A DNA stretch of 64,000 nt from JALHFZ01 sp963674625 (GTDB lineage: Bacteria; Synergistota; Synergistia; Synergistales; Aminobacteriaceae): the NCBI GenBank assembly GCA_963674625.2, contig CAXXXO010000002.1, forward strand, positions 1 through 64,000, written 5' to 3'. Of this stretch, positions 44,498-55,062 are shown in pieces. The notes under the pieces are model-generated. The model worked only from the letters and a program-made list of their open reading frames with translations. It ran no database searches and was not told where the DNA came from. The translations under genes and the position numbers were made by a program. Position 1 is the first letter of the stretch, and every line of letters starts with the position of its first letter.

Positions 44498-45244
44498 ATG
44501 AGACTCGTTCGAACTGTCCTCGGGGTATTTCTTGCGGCCTTCCTATTTCTGTCGCCGGTCTACGCCCAGGACCTGGAGCTGACCTCGGAAAAAATGCGCT
44601 ACGATTCCGGAACCGGGGCTTTCGCGGCCGAAGAGAATGTGAAGGTCACCCGGGGAACCCTGACCGCCACGTCGACGAGCGCCGACGGAAACATGAACGA
44701 AAAAAAATTCCGTCTGATCGGCTCCGTGCATGTCTTCGGCACCTGGGCCGAGGAAAAGGTGGACATGAAGGGGGAACTTCTCGCCGGGGAATTCGCAGAT
44801 CCCCAGGGGTACTCCTTCGAAGGAAATGTGAAGGGTTCATGGGGGCCGAGATTGGTGGACGCGGACAGAATCGGGATGAAGGGCGACCGTTTTTTCGGAA
44901 GCAATGTCCGGCGCTACGAGGATTCGCGGGAAGGATATCTTCTGAGGTGCAATTCTCTCGAGGGAACCCTGTCCAACGGAGAGATCGAGGACTTCACCGC
45001 CGTGGGCAGCGTCTATTTCCTTTCCCGTCCGGCAAAGGGAGAGCCCACTGAAATCCGGGGGCAGAGGGCGGTCTATTCGAAATCCCGGGGCAGCCTCGTC
45101 ATCTCGGGAAATGTCACCGCTGTCCAGGCGGCACGATCGCTGAAGTCGGAGACGATCGTCTATTTCCCCGGGCAGAACCGGGTGGAGGCCTCGGGGAGGC
45201 CCCAGCTCATCTTCAAAATGGAAGAGGATAAACCGAAAAAATGA
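44498..45244 (+). CDS. LptA/OstA-like periplasmic LPS transport protein
   Basis: 248 residues. ATG 44498 follows CTGGAGG. A signal peptide (RLVRTVLGVFLAAFLFL, cleavage at VYA-Q) leads into beta-jellyroll OstA repeats (LTSEKMRYDSGTGAFAAEENV, RGQRAVYSKSRGSLVISGNV, KSETIVYFPGQNRVEASG). LptA bridges lipopolysaccharide to the outer membrane. It overlaps lptB by four bases, the usual pair. Confidence 0.88.
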   Translation: MRLVRTVLGVFLAAFLFLSPVYAQDLELTSEKMRYDSGTGAFAAEENVKVTRGTLTATSTSADGNMNEKKFRLIGSVHVFGTWAEEKVDMKGELLAGEFADPQGYSFEGNVKGSWGPRLVDADRIGMKGDRFFGSNVRRYEDSREGYLLRCNSLEGTLSNGEIEDFTAVGSVYFLSRPAKGEPTEIRGQRAVYSKSRGSLVISGNVTAVQAARSLKSETIVYFPGQNRVEASGRPQLIFKMEEDKPKK

Positions 45245-45966
45245 CCAAGACGATCTCGTCGAGGGCCCTCTGCAAATCCTACAAGGGCAGGGCAGTGGTT
45301 GCCTCGGTGAACCTCGACGTCTCCATGGGGGAGATCGTGGGGCTTCTCGGCCCGAACGGAGCGGGCAAGACGACCACCTTCTACATGATCGTAGGGCTCA
45401 TAAAGCCCGATTCCGGCTCGGTCTCCATCGATTCCCGGGACATAACCTCCCTCCCGGTCTACCGACGGGCCCGTCTCGGCGTGGGGTACCTTCCCCAGGA
45501 ATCCTCCATTTTCCGCAATCTTTCCGTCCGGGAGAACCTCGAACTCGTGCTGCAGGAGAACCCTCCTCCCGAGGAGGCCCCGGCTGCGGTGGTCCAGAGG
45601 CTTCTTGACGATTTCGGACTTGGCAGGATCGCCTCCCTTCAGGGGTATTCCCTCAGCGGAGGAGAACGCCGGAAGGTTGAGATTGCCCGGAGCCTCGCCA
45701 TCATGCCCGACTTTCTGCTCCTCGACGAGCCCTTCAGCGGAATCGACCCCATTGCCGTCTACGACATCCAGCAGATCATCCTGGGGCTGAGGGACAAGGG
45801 GTACGGAATACTCCTCACTGACCACAACGTTCGGGATACCCTGGCTATCACCGACAGGACCTATCTTATCCACCAGGGAAAGATCGTCATCGAGGGGTCG
45901 CCCAGGGAGGTCGCGGAGAGCGAAATAGCCCGGAAGTTTTACCTGGGCGACCGGTTCTCCTGGTAG
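45241..45966 (+). CDS. lptB: LPS export ABC transporter ATP-binding protein LptB
   Basis: 241 residues. Walker A is GPNGAGKTT, the signature YSLSGGERRKVEIARS, Walker B LLLDEPFSGIDPI, and the LptB-type end (GSPREVAESEIARKFYLGD). It powers LptFG-mediated extraction of lipopolysaccharide. With lptA it shows that this cell has an outer membrane. The last 28 bases overlap the opposite-strand protease gene. Confidence 0.95.
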   Translation: MTKTISSRALCKSYKGRAVVASVNLDVSMGEIVGLLGPNGAGKTTTFYMIVGLIKPDSGSVSIDSRDITSLPVYRRARLGVGYLPQESSIFRNLSVRENLELVLQENPPPEEAPAAVVQRLLDDFGLGRIASLQGYSLSGGERRKVEIARSLAIMPDFLLLDEPFSGIDPIAVYDIQQIILGLRDKGYGILLTDHNVRDTLAITDRTYLIHQGKIVIEGSPREVAESEIARKFYLGDRFSW

Positions 45967-46409
45967 GGTTCGAGGTCCATCCATCTCTCCTCCCGCAGCA
46001 GGAATGCAAGCCGGGATACGGCCTCTCTGACCTCCTGGGAGAGCTCTGTGCCGAATTCGCGGTTCTTCGGCTGGATTGCGGCGGCCAGAACGCCGAAGCT
46101 GCCTGAAAGGGGAGCGAGCAGAAGGGAAAGGGGTATGCCGTGAGTTCCGAAGGAGAGGTTCTCCCGTTCCGGCAGGGTCATCCTGCGGAGAGAGCCTGCC
46201 GGCAGGCCCATATCCGCCCCGTCCGCAATGATGAGGAGGGAGGGCGGATTTTTTTTCAGCGGAGATATCCAGTTTTCCGGAGTGGTCTCGCAGTTCACGG
46301 GCTCCATATGGGAGGGCAGAGTTTCCTTCAGCAGGGAGTAGAGTGCCGGCCCCGCGCCGTCGTCTGAAAGCAGGGGATTGCCCACGCACCAGAGGACTAT
46401 TTGTTTCAC
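45939..46409 (-). CDS. Hydrogenase maturation protease (HycI/HyaD-type)
   Basis: 156 residues. The N-terminal VLWCVGNPLLSDDGAGPAL matches the family's GNxLxxDDGxGxxL with its metal-binding Asp, and LIIADGADMG supplies the second metal ligand; the HGIP histidine follows. The enzyme trims the large subunit of [NiFe] hydrogenases after nickel insertion. No [NiFe] hydrogenase is in this window. It converges on lptB, with overlapping ends. Confidence 0.85.
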   Translation of the reverse strand: MKQIVLWCVGNPLLSDDGAGPALYSLLKETLPSHMEPVNCETTPENWISPLKKNPPSLLIIADGADMGLPAGSLRRMTLPERENLSFGTHGIPLSLLLAPLSGSFGVLAAAIQPKNREFGTELSQEVREAVSRLAFLLREERWMDLEPYQENRSPR

Positions 46410-46466
46410 TGCATCTCACGCTCCTCGAAAAAAAGGCTCGGGGAAAAGAACAGGAGGTTTCCGCCG

Positions 46467-48056
46467 GTGGCGAAGGGTACGTCCACAATGGTACGGCACG
46501 CTCTTTTCATGATGGCGGGAACTCTGGCCAGCAGAGTCCTCGGGCTTGCCCGGGAGATCATCACCGCTGCATGGTTCGGCGCTTCCGGTCTGCTCGACGC
46601 CTTCAACGTGGCCTTCACCCTCGCCAATCTCGCCCGGCAGCTCCTCGCCGAAGGGGCCTTGTCCGCCTCCTTCGTTCCAGTTTTTTCCCGGGTGCTCTCC
46701 GCCAGAGGAAGAGAACCGGCCGAAGGGCTTGCCCGGCAGGCCTTCGCCGTACTTCTTGCGGCGGGCATCGCTGCGGCTGCGGGAGGGGCCGCCATCTCTC
46801 CCCTTCTCGTCAAGATTATGGCCCCCGGGTTCGATCCTGTCAAAGCCGATCTGGCGGTGAGCATGACCCGATGGCTTTTTCCCTTTCTTCTTTTCGTCTC
46901 CCTCGGGGCCCTTGCAATGGGCGTCCTCAACAGCCTCGGCTCCTTTCTCGTTCCCGCCCTGGCCCCTGCCCTGAGCAACCTGGTCTATATCCTCCTCGTC
47001 GTTCTTCTGGCCTCGGCCTGGGGGGTATGGGGACTCGTCGCCGCCGTCCTCGCCGGGGGGGGCTTCCAGTTTCTTCTTCAATGGTTCTGGGCTTTCCGAA
47101 AGGGGTTCGTCCTGCTTCCTTCGAGGCCCCGAAGAAGCGACCCCGAGCTTCGTTCCATGCTCACCCTTTTTCTGCCCTACGCTGCGGGGCTTTCCCTGAA
47201 CCAGGTCAATCCGGTTCTCAGCAGGATGCTCGCGTCCTTTCTTCAGGAGGGATCCATCTCCGTCCTCAACTACGCCAACAGGGTGATCCAGCTTCCCCTC
47301 GGCCTCTTCGTCATCGCCATCTCACAGGCCGTCCTTCCCCAGCTCTCCCGATGTCCCGCAGACAAAAAGGAAGAATTTCGGGAGATCATGGGGGACGCCC
47401 TCCGCTTTGCCCTCTTCGTGGTCCTTCCGGTGACTGCGGCGACGATCCTGCTCTCGGAGGAGATGGTGCACCTTCTCTTCGTCCGGGGAGCCTTCGGAGA
47501 ATGGGCCTGGAGGGGGACGTCTCTCTCCCTGGCAATGTACGCCGTCGGACTGCCGGGGATGGCCTGCTCCACCGTGGTGCTGAGGGGGCTCTACGCCCGG
47601 GGAATGGCGAGGGGCGCACTGTGGGTCACCTCTTCGAGCGTGGCCGCCACGGCCCTCTTTTCCCTGCTGCTCATGGGCCCCTTCTCCTTCGGCGGGCTGG
47701 CGCTGGCCACATCCCTCGCTTTCTCCCTCTCGGGGCTGGTGGGGGTCCGCATTCTCTCCCGCAGCCTCGGGATGAAGTTCGGTATTTTCACCCTCTCCTG
47801 GACCGGCAAAATGGCAGGGGCCCTCTTTGTCCTGTCTGCCCTCGTCCTTGGAGTAAAGCATATTCTTCCCTATCCCGCCGCCTCAAGCCTCAGCCTCAGG
47901 AGCGCCTGGTTCCTCGGGGTTTTTTTCCTGGGGGCGGGGGGATATGCTATAGCAACGAGGATAGGGGGATTTCCCGAATGGAAATGGATTACGGGGGCTT
48001 TTCTCCGCAAAACAGGGAAGGCCTCCTCCGAAAAAATAAGAAAAGAGGATGAATGA
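46467..48056 (+). CDS. murJ: Lipid II flippase MurJ
   Basis: 529 residues. GTG 46467 is nine bases after AGGAGG, so I prefer it to ATG 46488; the two starts differ by seven residues. About 14 membrane helices are present. The family start is VRHALFMMAGTLASRVLGLARE, followed by FGASGLLDAFNVAFTLANL (the essential D/N positions) and AGLSLNQVNPVLSRMLASFL. It flips the peptidoglycan precursor lipid II across the inner membrane. It overlaps the exported protein gene downstream (ATGA). Confidence 0.93.
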   Translation: MAKGTSTMVRHALFMMAGTLASRVLGLAREIITAAWFGASGLLDAFNVAFTLANLARQLLAEGALSASFVPVFSRVLSARGREPAEGLARQAFAVLLAAGIAAAAGGAAISPLLVKIMAPGFDPVKADLAVSMTRWLFPFLLFVSLGALAMGVLNSLGSFLVPALAPALSNLVYILLVVLLASAWGVWGLVAAVLAGGGFQFLLQWFWAFRKGFVLLPSRPRRSDPELRSMLTLFLPYAAGLSLNQVNPVLSRMLASFLQEGSISVLNYANRVIQLPLGLFVIAISQAVLPQLSRCPADKKEEFREIMGDALRFALFVVLPVTAATILLSEEMVHLLFVRGAFGEWAWRGTSLSLAMYAVGLPGMACSTVVLRGLYARGMARGALWVTSSSVAATALFSLLLMGPFSFGGLALATSLAFSLSGLVGVRILSRSLGMKFGIFTLSWTGKMAGALFVLSALVLGVKHILPYPAASSLSLRSAWFLGVFFLGAGGYAIATRIGGFPEWKWITGAFLRKTGKASSEKIRKEDE

Positions 48057-48592
48057 CCATGAAATTATTGAAAGGATTGGCTGGAGCGCTGCTTCTCGCC
48101 CTCGTGATGCTGCCTTCCCCGGGAGAATGTGCCGAGGATCTCGATACCCTTCTGCAGAAGAGAAGTACGGTCGTCTGGGTGGAAGGACAGGCCCTCGGGG
48201 ATATGATCATCGGCGCAAGGGCGCAGGTAACCTTCATCGCCGTGGACGGTAAATTGGCCGAGACGGCGTGGAACGACCCCGCAGCTCCCGAGTGGCTGAA
48301 GACGAACGTCGCCTTTTCAGGGGACGGAAGAACGAGGAAAAAAACTCTTTTCATCATCCTGGTGAAGACAATACGGAATTTCACCCTCGAACTTCCCATG
48401 ATCTCCATAGGAACCCATGTGCTCTCGGCGGAGGATGCTCTGACGAACAAGCATTATATTCCCGTTGGAGATCTTCCCCCGGATCTGACGGCCCCCTTCG
48501 CCGTGGCGATCCCCTCCTCCGCAGTCAAGGGGGGGAAATTCCAGGTCAAAGTCGGCGACTATTTCTCCGAGATGGAGCTTCCCGGGCGATGA
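48053..48592 (+). CDS. Exported protein of unknown function
   Basis: 179 residues. A signal peptide (KLLKGLAGALLLALVMLPSP, cleavage near CAE) is followed by a beta-rich body ending FQVKVGDYFSEMELPGR. No known domain is recognised. ATG 48053 overlaps the murJ stop; ATG 48059 is also possible. The tsaD start overlaps its own stop, so it sits inside a murJ-orf-tsaD run. Confidence 0.75.
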   Translation: MTMKLLKGLAGALLLALVMLPSPGECAEDLDTLLQKRSTVVWVEGQALGDMIIGARAQVTFIAVDGKLAETAWNDPAAPEWLKTNVAFSGDGRTRKKTLFIILVKTIRNFTLELPMISIGTHVLSAEDALTNKHYIPVGDLPPDLTAPFAVAIPSSAVKGGKFQVKVGDYFSEMELPGR

Positions 48593-49611
48593 GGGAGAGT
48601 GCCAGGCCCTTTCTGACCCTCGCCTTCGAAAGCAGCTGCGACGATACCGCCGTAGCCCTCCTCGAAGGGCAGAGGAATGTCCGGGCCGAATTTCTCGCAA
48701 GCCAGATCGCCGATCATGCACCCTTCGGAGGGGTTATTCCCGAATTCGCCGCCCGGAAGCACCTGGAGGCTTTTCTTCCCCTCACGGAAGAGACCCTTCG
48801 CAGGGGAGGCATCACCGATCCGAGGCGGGAGCTTTCGCTGATTGCCGTGACAGCGGGCCCCGGCCTCATGGGGTCGCTTCTCGTGGGCGTCATCGCCGCA
48901 AAGGCCCTGGCTCTCTCGTGGAAGGTTCCCCTCATAGGCGTGAATCATCTCGAGGGACATATTTTCGCGAACGTGGTTTCCTTTCCCGGGCTGGTCCCCC
49001 CTTTTCTCTCCCTCATCGTGTCGGGGGGGCATACGGAGATCATCCTCGCCGAGGAGTTCGGAAAATACGTCTTTCTCGGGGCAACCCGGGACGATGCCGC
49101 GGGGGAGGCCTACGACAAGGTGGCAAAGGTACTCGGTCTTCCCTACCCCGGCGGTCCGGAGATCGACCGGCTGGCGGCGGAGGGCGACCCCTTCGCCTTT
49201 GATTTTCCGGTCCCCATGAAGGCAAGTCCGGAGATTGTCTTCAGCTTCAGCGGGCTGAAGACTGCCGTCCTGACGGAAATCCGCAGGCGGCAGCAGAATG
49301 GAGAGCCCGTCCCCCTGCAGGATATCTGCGCTTCTTTCCAGAGAGCGGTCGTGGAAGCCCTCGTGGGGAAGCTCGAACGGGCCGTCAGCAGGACAGGAAT
49401 TACTTCCGTCTCCATCTCCGGAGGAGTCGCGGCCAACAGCGCTCTCCGCTTTGCCCTCTCGGAAAAAAAAGGGTGGACCGTCTGGCTTCCCCCCGTGAGC
49501 CGATGCACGGACAATGCAGTCATGATCGCCGGAGCGGGGTACGCGGCCTTTTCCCGGGGGTGCCGTTCGGGTCTCGATCTCGCCGCTGACCCTTCCTGGA
49601 CTATCTGGTAA
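48589..49611 (+). CDS. tsaD: tRNA N6-threonylcarbamoyladenosine transferase TsaD
   Basis: 340 residues, standard length. ATG 48589 overlaps the upstream stop (ATGA). Markers are FESSCDDTAVALLEG at the N terminus, the iron-binding histidines in ARKHLEAFLP and NHLEGHIFANV, SGGHTEIILAE, and GGVAANSALR. It adds the t6A37 modification to ANN-decoding tRNAs with TsaB and TsaE. Confidence 0.95.
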   Translation: MRESARPFLTLAFESSCDDTAVALLEGQRNVRAEFLASQIADHAPFGGVIPEFAARKHLEAFLPLTEETLRRGGITDPRRELSLIAVTAGPGLMGSLLVGVIAAKALALSWKVPLIGVNHLEGHIFANVVSFPGLVPPFLSLIVSGGHTEIILAEEFGKYVFLGATRDDAAGEAYDKVAKVLGLPYPGGPEIDRLAAEGDPFAFDFPVPMKASPEIVFSFSGLKTAVLTEIRRRQQNGEPVPLQDICASFQRAVVEALVGKLERAVSRTGITSVSISGGVAANSALRFALSEKKGWTVWLPPVSRCTDNAVMIAGAGYAAFSRGCRSGLDLAADPSWTIW

Positions 49612-49705
49612 ATCTATTTTAAAGAAAACCTTCGATATTGGAAGAAAATACGACCCAACAGCCATTTTTGTGAGATTAAACACCGCTCTTCGAAACTCAC
49701 TGCGG

Positions 49706-49734
49706 TTGTATATATCCCGTCTCCTCCGTAATAT
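49706..49734 (+). promoter_or_regulatory. Promoter of groESL
   Basis: TTGTAT (49706-49711) and TAATAT (49729-49734) have a 17-base spacer. The CIRCE operator begins 12 bases downstream of the -10 box. Confidence 0.7.
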
Positions 49735-49746
49735 CTATAGCGGACA

Positions 49747-49773
49747 TTAGCACTCGACAGGTATGAGTGCTAG
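49747..49773 (+). promoter_or_regulatory. CIRCE operator (HrcA binding site)
   Basis: TTAGCACTC, nine bases, then GAGTGCTAG. This is the classic CIRCE inverted repeat, with one end-position change. HrcA binds it and represses groESL until heat stress. Confidence 0.95.
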
Positions 49774-49811
49774 CACACTGTAGAACATATTTTGAGGAGG
49801 GACTCGATACA

Positions 49812-50102
49812 ATGAATCTGAAACCGCTTGGAGACAGAATCGTAGTGAAGGTTATCAACCACGAGGAAAAAACCCGCGGCGGCATCGTTCTGCCCGACAC
49901 CGCGAAGGAAAAACCCACCGAGGGTGAAGTTCTTGCCGTTGGCACGGGAAAAGTTCTCGAAAACGGCCAGAAGCTGCCTCTCGAGGTAAAAATCGGAGAC
50001 CGGATCATCTTCAGCAAATACGCCGGAACAGAAGTGAAGCTTGACGGCGAGGACATGGTCATTTTCAGCGAGCGGGACGTGCTCGCAATTATAGAGAAGT
50101 AG
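49812..50102 (+). CDS. groS: Co-chaperonin GroES
   Basis: 96 residues. ATG 49812 follows TTGAGGAGGG; the frame's earlier ATG overlaps the CIRCE site. The sequence [32 protein letters not shown], and [11 protein letters not shown] at the end are typical. It caps GroEL. Controlled by CIRCE upstream. Confidence 0.97.
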   Translation: MNLKPLGDRIVVKVINHEEKTRGGIVLPDTAKEKPTEGEVLAVGTGKVLENGQKLPLEVKIGDRIIFSKYAGTEVKLDGEDMVIFSERDVLAIIEK

Positions 50103-50118
50103 TTCCATTATTCCCTGA

Positions 50119-51777
<1,659 letters not shown>

Positions 51778-51814
51778 GAAACAGATCCCTCAGGGGAAAA
51801 GAATGGTATAGTGA

Positions 51815-51847
51815 AGCCTCCCGGATCGATCCGGGAGGCTTTTTTTA
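51815..51847 (+). terminator. Terminator of groESL
   Basis: AGCCTCCCGGAT and ATCCGGGAGGCT form a 12-pair stem with almost no loop, followed by seven T residues. Confidence 0.9.
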
Positions 51848-51854
51848 TTCTTTC

Positions 51855-53027
51855 ATGGAGAGGATGGTACCTGTCATGAGAGAAGCCGAAGTAGGGAGCG
51901 GAATGCCGGAACGCAGGGGAGGCAATCAGCCCATTCCCTTTCTTGGGATTTTCACCTTCGTGGCCTTGCTGGCTCTTGCTGTGGCCTTTCCCTTGATAAA
52001 ACCCCTTGCGTGGTCTATCCTTCTTTCTTTTTCCATATACCCCATCTATGTGAAAATGAGAGAAGGGCCTTTCCGCAGGAAGTCTGAGGTTTTTTCCTCA
52101 GCGGCAGCCACTGGGTTCATCGTCCTTTTCGCCCTTCTTCCCTGCCTGTTCGCCATTGTCCTGGCCCTGCGGGAAGGAGCACGCCTTCACGGCTTCGTCC
52201 TCGAGGTGCTGGCCGCCATGGAGTCTTCCGGTGAAGGGGCCCTCGCTACTCTCCTTCCGGAAGTTGTGGTGGAACATATTCGTCCCTGGATGATCCGCTA
52301 TCCGGCGATCCGGGGATGGATTCGGGAGACGGCAGCCCGGGGAGCCGTGGAGGCAGTATCTGCTGCCGGTGATGCTGCCCTGTTTCTTTACTACTTTTCC
52401 ATAATTACTGTGTCATGTTTTTTCCTCATTCGGGACGGGCGGCATATTGTCGCCTACCTGAGGGAGATTGTTCCCCTTCCCGAAGACCAGGTTATGCCTT
52501 TTTTTGAGAAGGGCAAAAGGACCCTGCAGGCAGTAATCTATGGAGTCCTGCTGACTTCCATCGCCCAGGGAGTCGCGGGAGGGCTTGGGTGGCTGATCGC
52601 AGGCCTGCCGAACCCGGTGCTCTTCGGCGCTCTCATGGCGTTTTTTGCCCTGATCCCCTTCCTGGGGACCGCTTTTGTCTGGCTTCCCGGCGCGGTCTAT
52701 CTTTTTGCGTTGTCCGACTGGCGCGGCGGCCTGATCCTTCTTGCCTGGGGGATCTTGGTGGTAGGGATGATCGGCCGTTTTTTGAAGGCTTTTTTTATTT
52801 CCGGCGGAGGGAAGATTCATTTCTTCGTCGTTTTTATCGGCATTGTCGGCGGACTCGCCTCTTGGGGACTTCTGGGTCTTTTCATGGGGCCTCTCGTTAT
52901 GAGCCTCTTCCTGTTTCTTCTTGAGAACTACAGGATCATGCGCAAGTCCCGGGGGCTGCCTGGAGTTCTGACTCCAGACAGAGCCGGCCCGGGAGAGGAA
53001 ATGCCCTCTTCGTGCGACGGGGTGTAA
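51855..53027 (+). CDS. AI-2E family transporter (first copy)
   Basis: 390 residues, about eight membrane helices. Family marks are FPLIKPLAWSILLSF near the N terminus, VSCFFLIRDGRHIVAYL, and AGLPNPVLFGALMAFFALIPFLG. The start is uncertain: ATG 51855 has no clear ribosome site, ATG 51876 is about equally likely. The family exports small molecules or acts as a Na+/H+ antiporter; the AI-2 role was shown for only one member. The second copy at 55063 has the same plan. Confidence 0.82.
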   Translation: MERMVPVMREAEVGSGMPERRGGNQPIPFLGIFTFVALLALAVAFPLIKPLAWSILLSFSIYPIYVKMREGPFRRKSEVFSSAAATGFIVLFALLPCLFAIVLALREGARLHGFVLEVLAAMESSGEGALATLLPEVVVEHIRPWMIRYPAIRGWIRETAARGAVEAVSAAGDAALFLYYFSIITVSCFFLIRDGRHIVAYLREIVPLPEDQVMPFFEKGKRTLQAVIYGVLLTSIAQGVAGGLGWLIAGLPNPVLFGALMAFFALIPFLGTAFVWLPGAVYLFALSDWRGGLILLAWGILVVGMIGRFLKAFFISGGGKIHFFVVFIGIVGGLASWGLLGLFMGPLVMSLFLFLLENYRIMRKSRGLPGVLTPDRAGPGEEMPSSCDGV

Positions 53028-53507
53028 GATCAGAAAAACCGGCGTGCCCGTGAGCCGGAATGAAAGGTCGGACCAGAAAACTTGCTTCGGACTTTTTTTG
53101 AAGAAAACCCTGGCCTTGAACCGGTGAGAAAACATGTGCTCAAGGCCTCAGACGTGATTATGCGCCGCATTTTAGTGGGTGCTAAATTGCTCATGGGCGG
53201 CGCTCACAGGCGATGGGGAGGAGTCCTTTCTTTCGGTGCTCTGCGAGAGAGGGAAACCCCGGCTCTCGTCGGCTGACGGAGAGCTGGAAATACTTACGGG
53301 CGACAGTGCCTTTGTCGCCCCCGGGGGGGGGGCAGGGAGATAACCCTCGAAGGAGTGGGGGAGTTCCTTTTTACCCCCCCTTGACGGGGGAGGATGATTT
53401 ATGTGGTCTTGCTGATCTGGTAATGTTCCCTTCTGTGGAACGTATCAGGGCTTTCTGATAAGATACCGGTGTCATACACCCCTTTTTGATTCGGGAGGAA
53501 TGGTTTT
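53028..53507 (+). other. 480-base gap upstream of guaA with several hairpins
   Basis: No gene is supported. A GGGCGACA / TGTCGCCC hairpin lies near 53290-53320. Nearer guaA, CTGAT/ATCAG encloses GTTCC/GGAAC around 53410-53455, a two-step helix that could be a leader element. No known purine riboswitch consensus was matched. A codon-like stretch 53082-53276 has no recognisable homology and was not called. Confidence 0.5.
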
Positions 53508-55037
53508 TTGGACAACATAGTCATTATTGATTGCGGTTCCCAGTTTACCCAGCTCATCGCCCGCAGGGTCAGGGAACTGAAGGTTCACAGCGAAATCCTT
53601 CCCTGGGATGTTTCCCTCGTGGAGATCGGGAGCCGCAAACCGAGCGGCGTAATAATTTCCGGGGGCCCCATGAGCGTCACCGACCAAGATGCCCCATCCG
53701 TGCCTGAGGGGCTCTTTTCTCTTGGTGTGCCGGTTCTGGGAGTCTGCTACGGGATGCAGCTCGTCACCCGCATGATGGGAGGTCGGGTTTCCTCGGGAAA
53801 GGCCAGGGAGTACGGCCGGACGGAGATTTCGGTCTCCGGTAAATCCCTTCTCTTCGAGGGGGTTCCCTCCTCCTTCGAGGTCTGGATGAGCCACGCCGAC
53901 CACATCGAGGAGCTTGCGCCCGGTTTCCGCCTTGTCGCTGAGACGTCCGGGGGAGTCCCTGCCGCCATGGAAAATCCTGAAAAGGGTATCTGGGGACTCC
54001 AGTTCCACCCGGAGGTGGTTCACACCAGGTTTGGCACCGAGATACTCTCCAACTTCCTTTTCAGGGTATGCTCCTGCTCTCCCAACTGGGATCTCGGGAA
54101 CTGGATCGACGCCATGACAGAGGAAATCCGGCAGAAAGTGGGGGATGAGCGGGTCCTCTGCGGCCTCTCGGGCGGGGTCGACTCCTCCGTTGCTGCCGTC
54201 CTCACTGCCCGGGCGATCGGCGGCCGTCTTGACTGCCTTTTCGTCAACAACGGGCTTCTTCGCCTTTCCGAGGCGGAGGAGGTCCTCGAACAGTACAAAA
54301 AACTGAATCTCCGGGTTCATTATGTGGATGCCTCCGAGCAGTTTCTCACAGCCCTCTCCGGGGTCTCCGATCCGGAACGGAAACGGAAGATCATCGGCGA
54401 GACCTTCATCCGGGTCTTCGAGAAGGCTGCTGCGTCTTTTCAGGACGCTGCATGGCTTCTTCAGGGAACTCTCTACCCCGACATCATCGAAAGCGGATTC
54501 AAGGGCAAAAACGCCTCGGTGATCAAAAGCCACCACAACGTGGGCGGTCTTCCGGAGGACATGAAGCTCAAGGTGCTCGAACCCCTCCGGGATCTCTTCA
54601 AGGATGAAGTGAGGGTTACCGGACGACTTCTCGGGCTTCCCGAGGAGATTCTCTCCAGGCAGCCCTTTCCCGGCCCCGGCCTGGCGGTACGGTGTCTCGG
54701 CGAAATCACCCCGGAGAGGCTTGAAACCCTCAGGGGAGCGGATGCCATCTTCCGGGAGGAGATCGCGAAGTGGGAGAAATATCCTGAAATCTGGCAGGCC
54801 TTCGCAGTGCTTCTGCCCGTGAAGACCGTGGGCGTCATGGGAGACTCCCGCACCTATTCCGAGGCGGCGGTTCTCCGTGCGGTGGAATCCCACGACGGCA
54901 TGACCGCCGATTGGGTGCGCGTTCCCTATGATATCCTCGACCGGTCTGCTCGAAGAATATGCAACGAAGTCCCCGGCATCAACCGGGTTGCCCTTGACGT
55001 GACAAGCAAACCGCCCTCCACGATCGAGTGGGAATAG
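53508..55037 (+). CDS. guaA: GMP synthase (glutamine-hydrolysing)
   Basis: 509 residues. TTG 53508 follows GGGAGGAA. The class I amidotransferase half has the nucleophile in GVCYGMQLV and the HPE triad part in FHPEVVHT. The ATP-pyrophosphatase half has SGGVDSSV. The C-terminal dimerisation region ends with IEWE, as in GuaA generally. It makes GMP from XMP, ATP and glutamine. It lies between the two AI-2E genes. Confidence 0.96.
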   Translation: MDNIVIIDCGSQFTQLIARRVRELKVHSEILPWDVSLVEIGSRKPSGVIISGGPMSVTDQDAPSVPEGLFSLGVPVLGVCYGMQLVTRMMGGRVSSGKAREYGRTEISVSGKSLLFEGVPSSFEVWMSHADHIEELAPGFRLVAETSGGVPAAMENPEKGIWGLQFHPEVVHTRFGTEILSNFLFRVCSCSPNWDLGNWIDAMTEEIRQKVGDERVLCGLSGGVDSSVAAVLTARAIGGRLDCLFVNNGLLRLSEAEEVLEQYKKLNLRVHYVDASEQFLTALSGVSDPERKRKIIGETFIRVFEKAAASFQDAAWLLQGTLYPDIIESGFKGKNASVIKSHHNVGGLPEDMKLKVLEPLRDLFKDEVRVTGRLLGLPEEILSRQPFPGPGLAVRCLGEITPERLETLRGADAIFREEIAKWEKYPEIWQAFAVLLPVKTVGVMGDSRTYSEAAVLRAVESHDGMTADWVRVPYDILDRSARRICNEVPGINRVALDVTSKPPSTIEWE

Positions 55038-55062
55038 GGGCGCCGGAGAGGAGAAGGTGTTC

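Noticed and set aside
46343..48052. 569-codon plus-strand frame over murJ
   Set aside because: It is the shifted shadow of MurJ; its Arg/Pro/Gly-rich translation has no motif, while the other frame is a clean MurJ.
53082..53276. 64-codon frame ahead of guaA
   Set aside because: No ribosome site, no family match, and it lies in a hairpin-rich gap.
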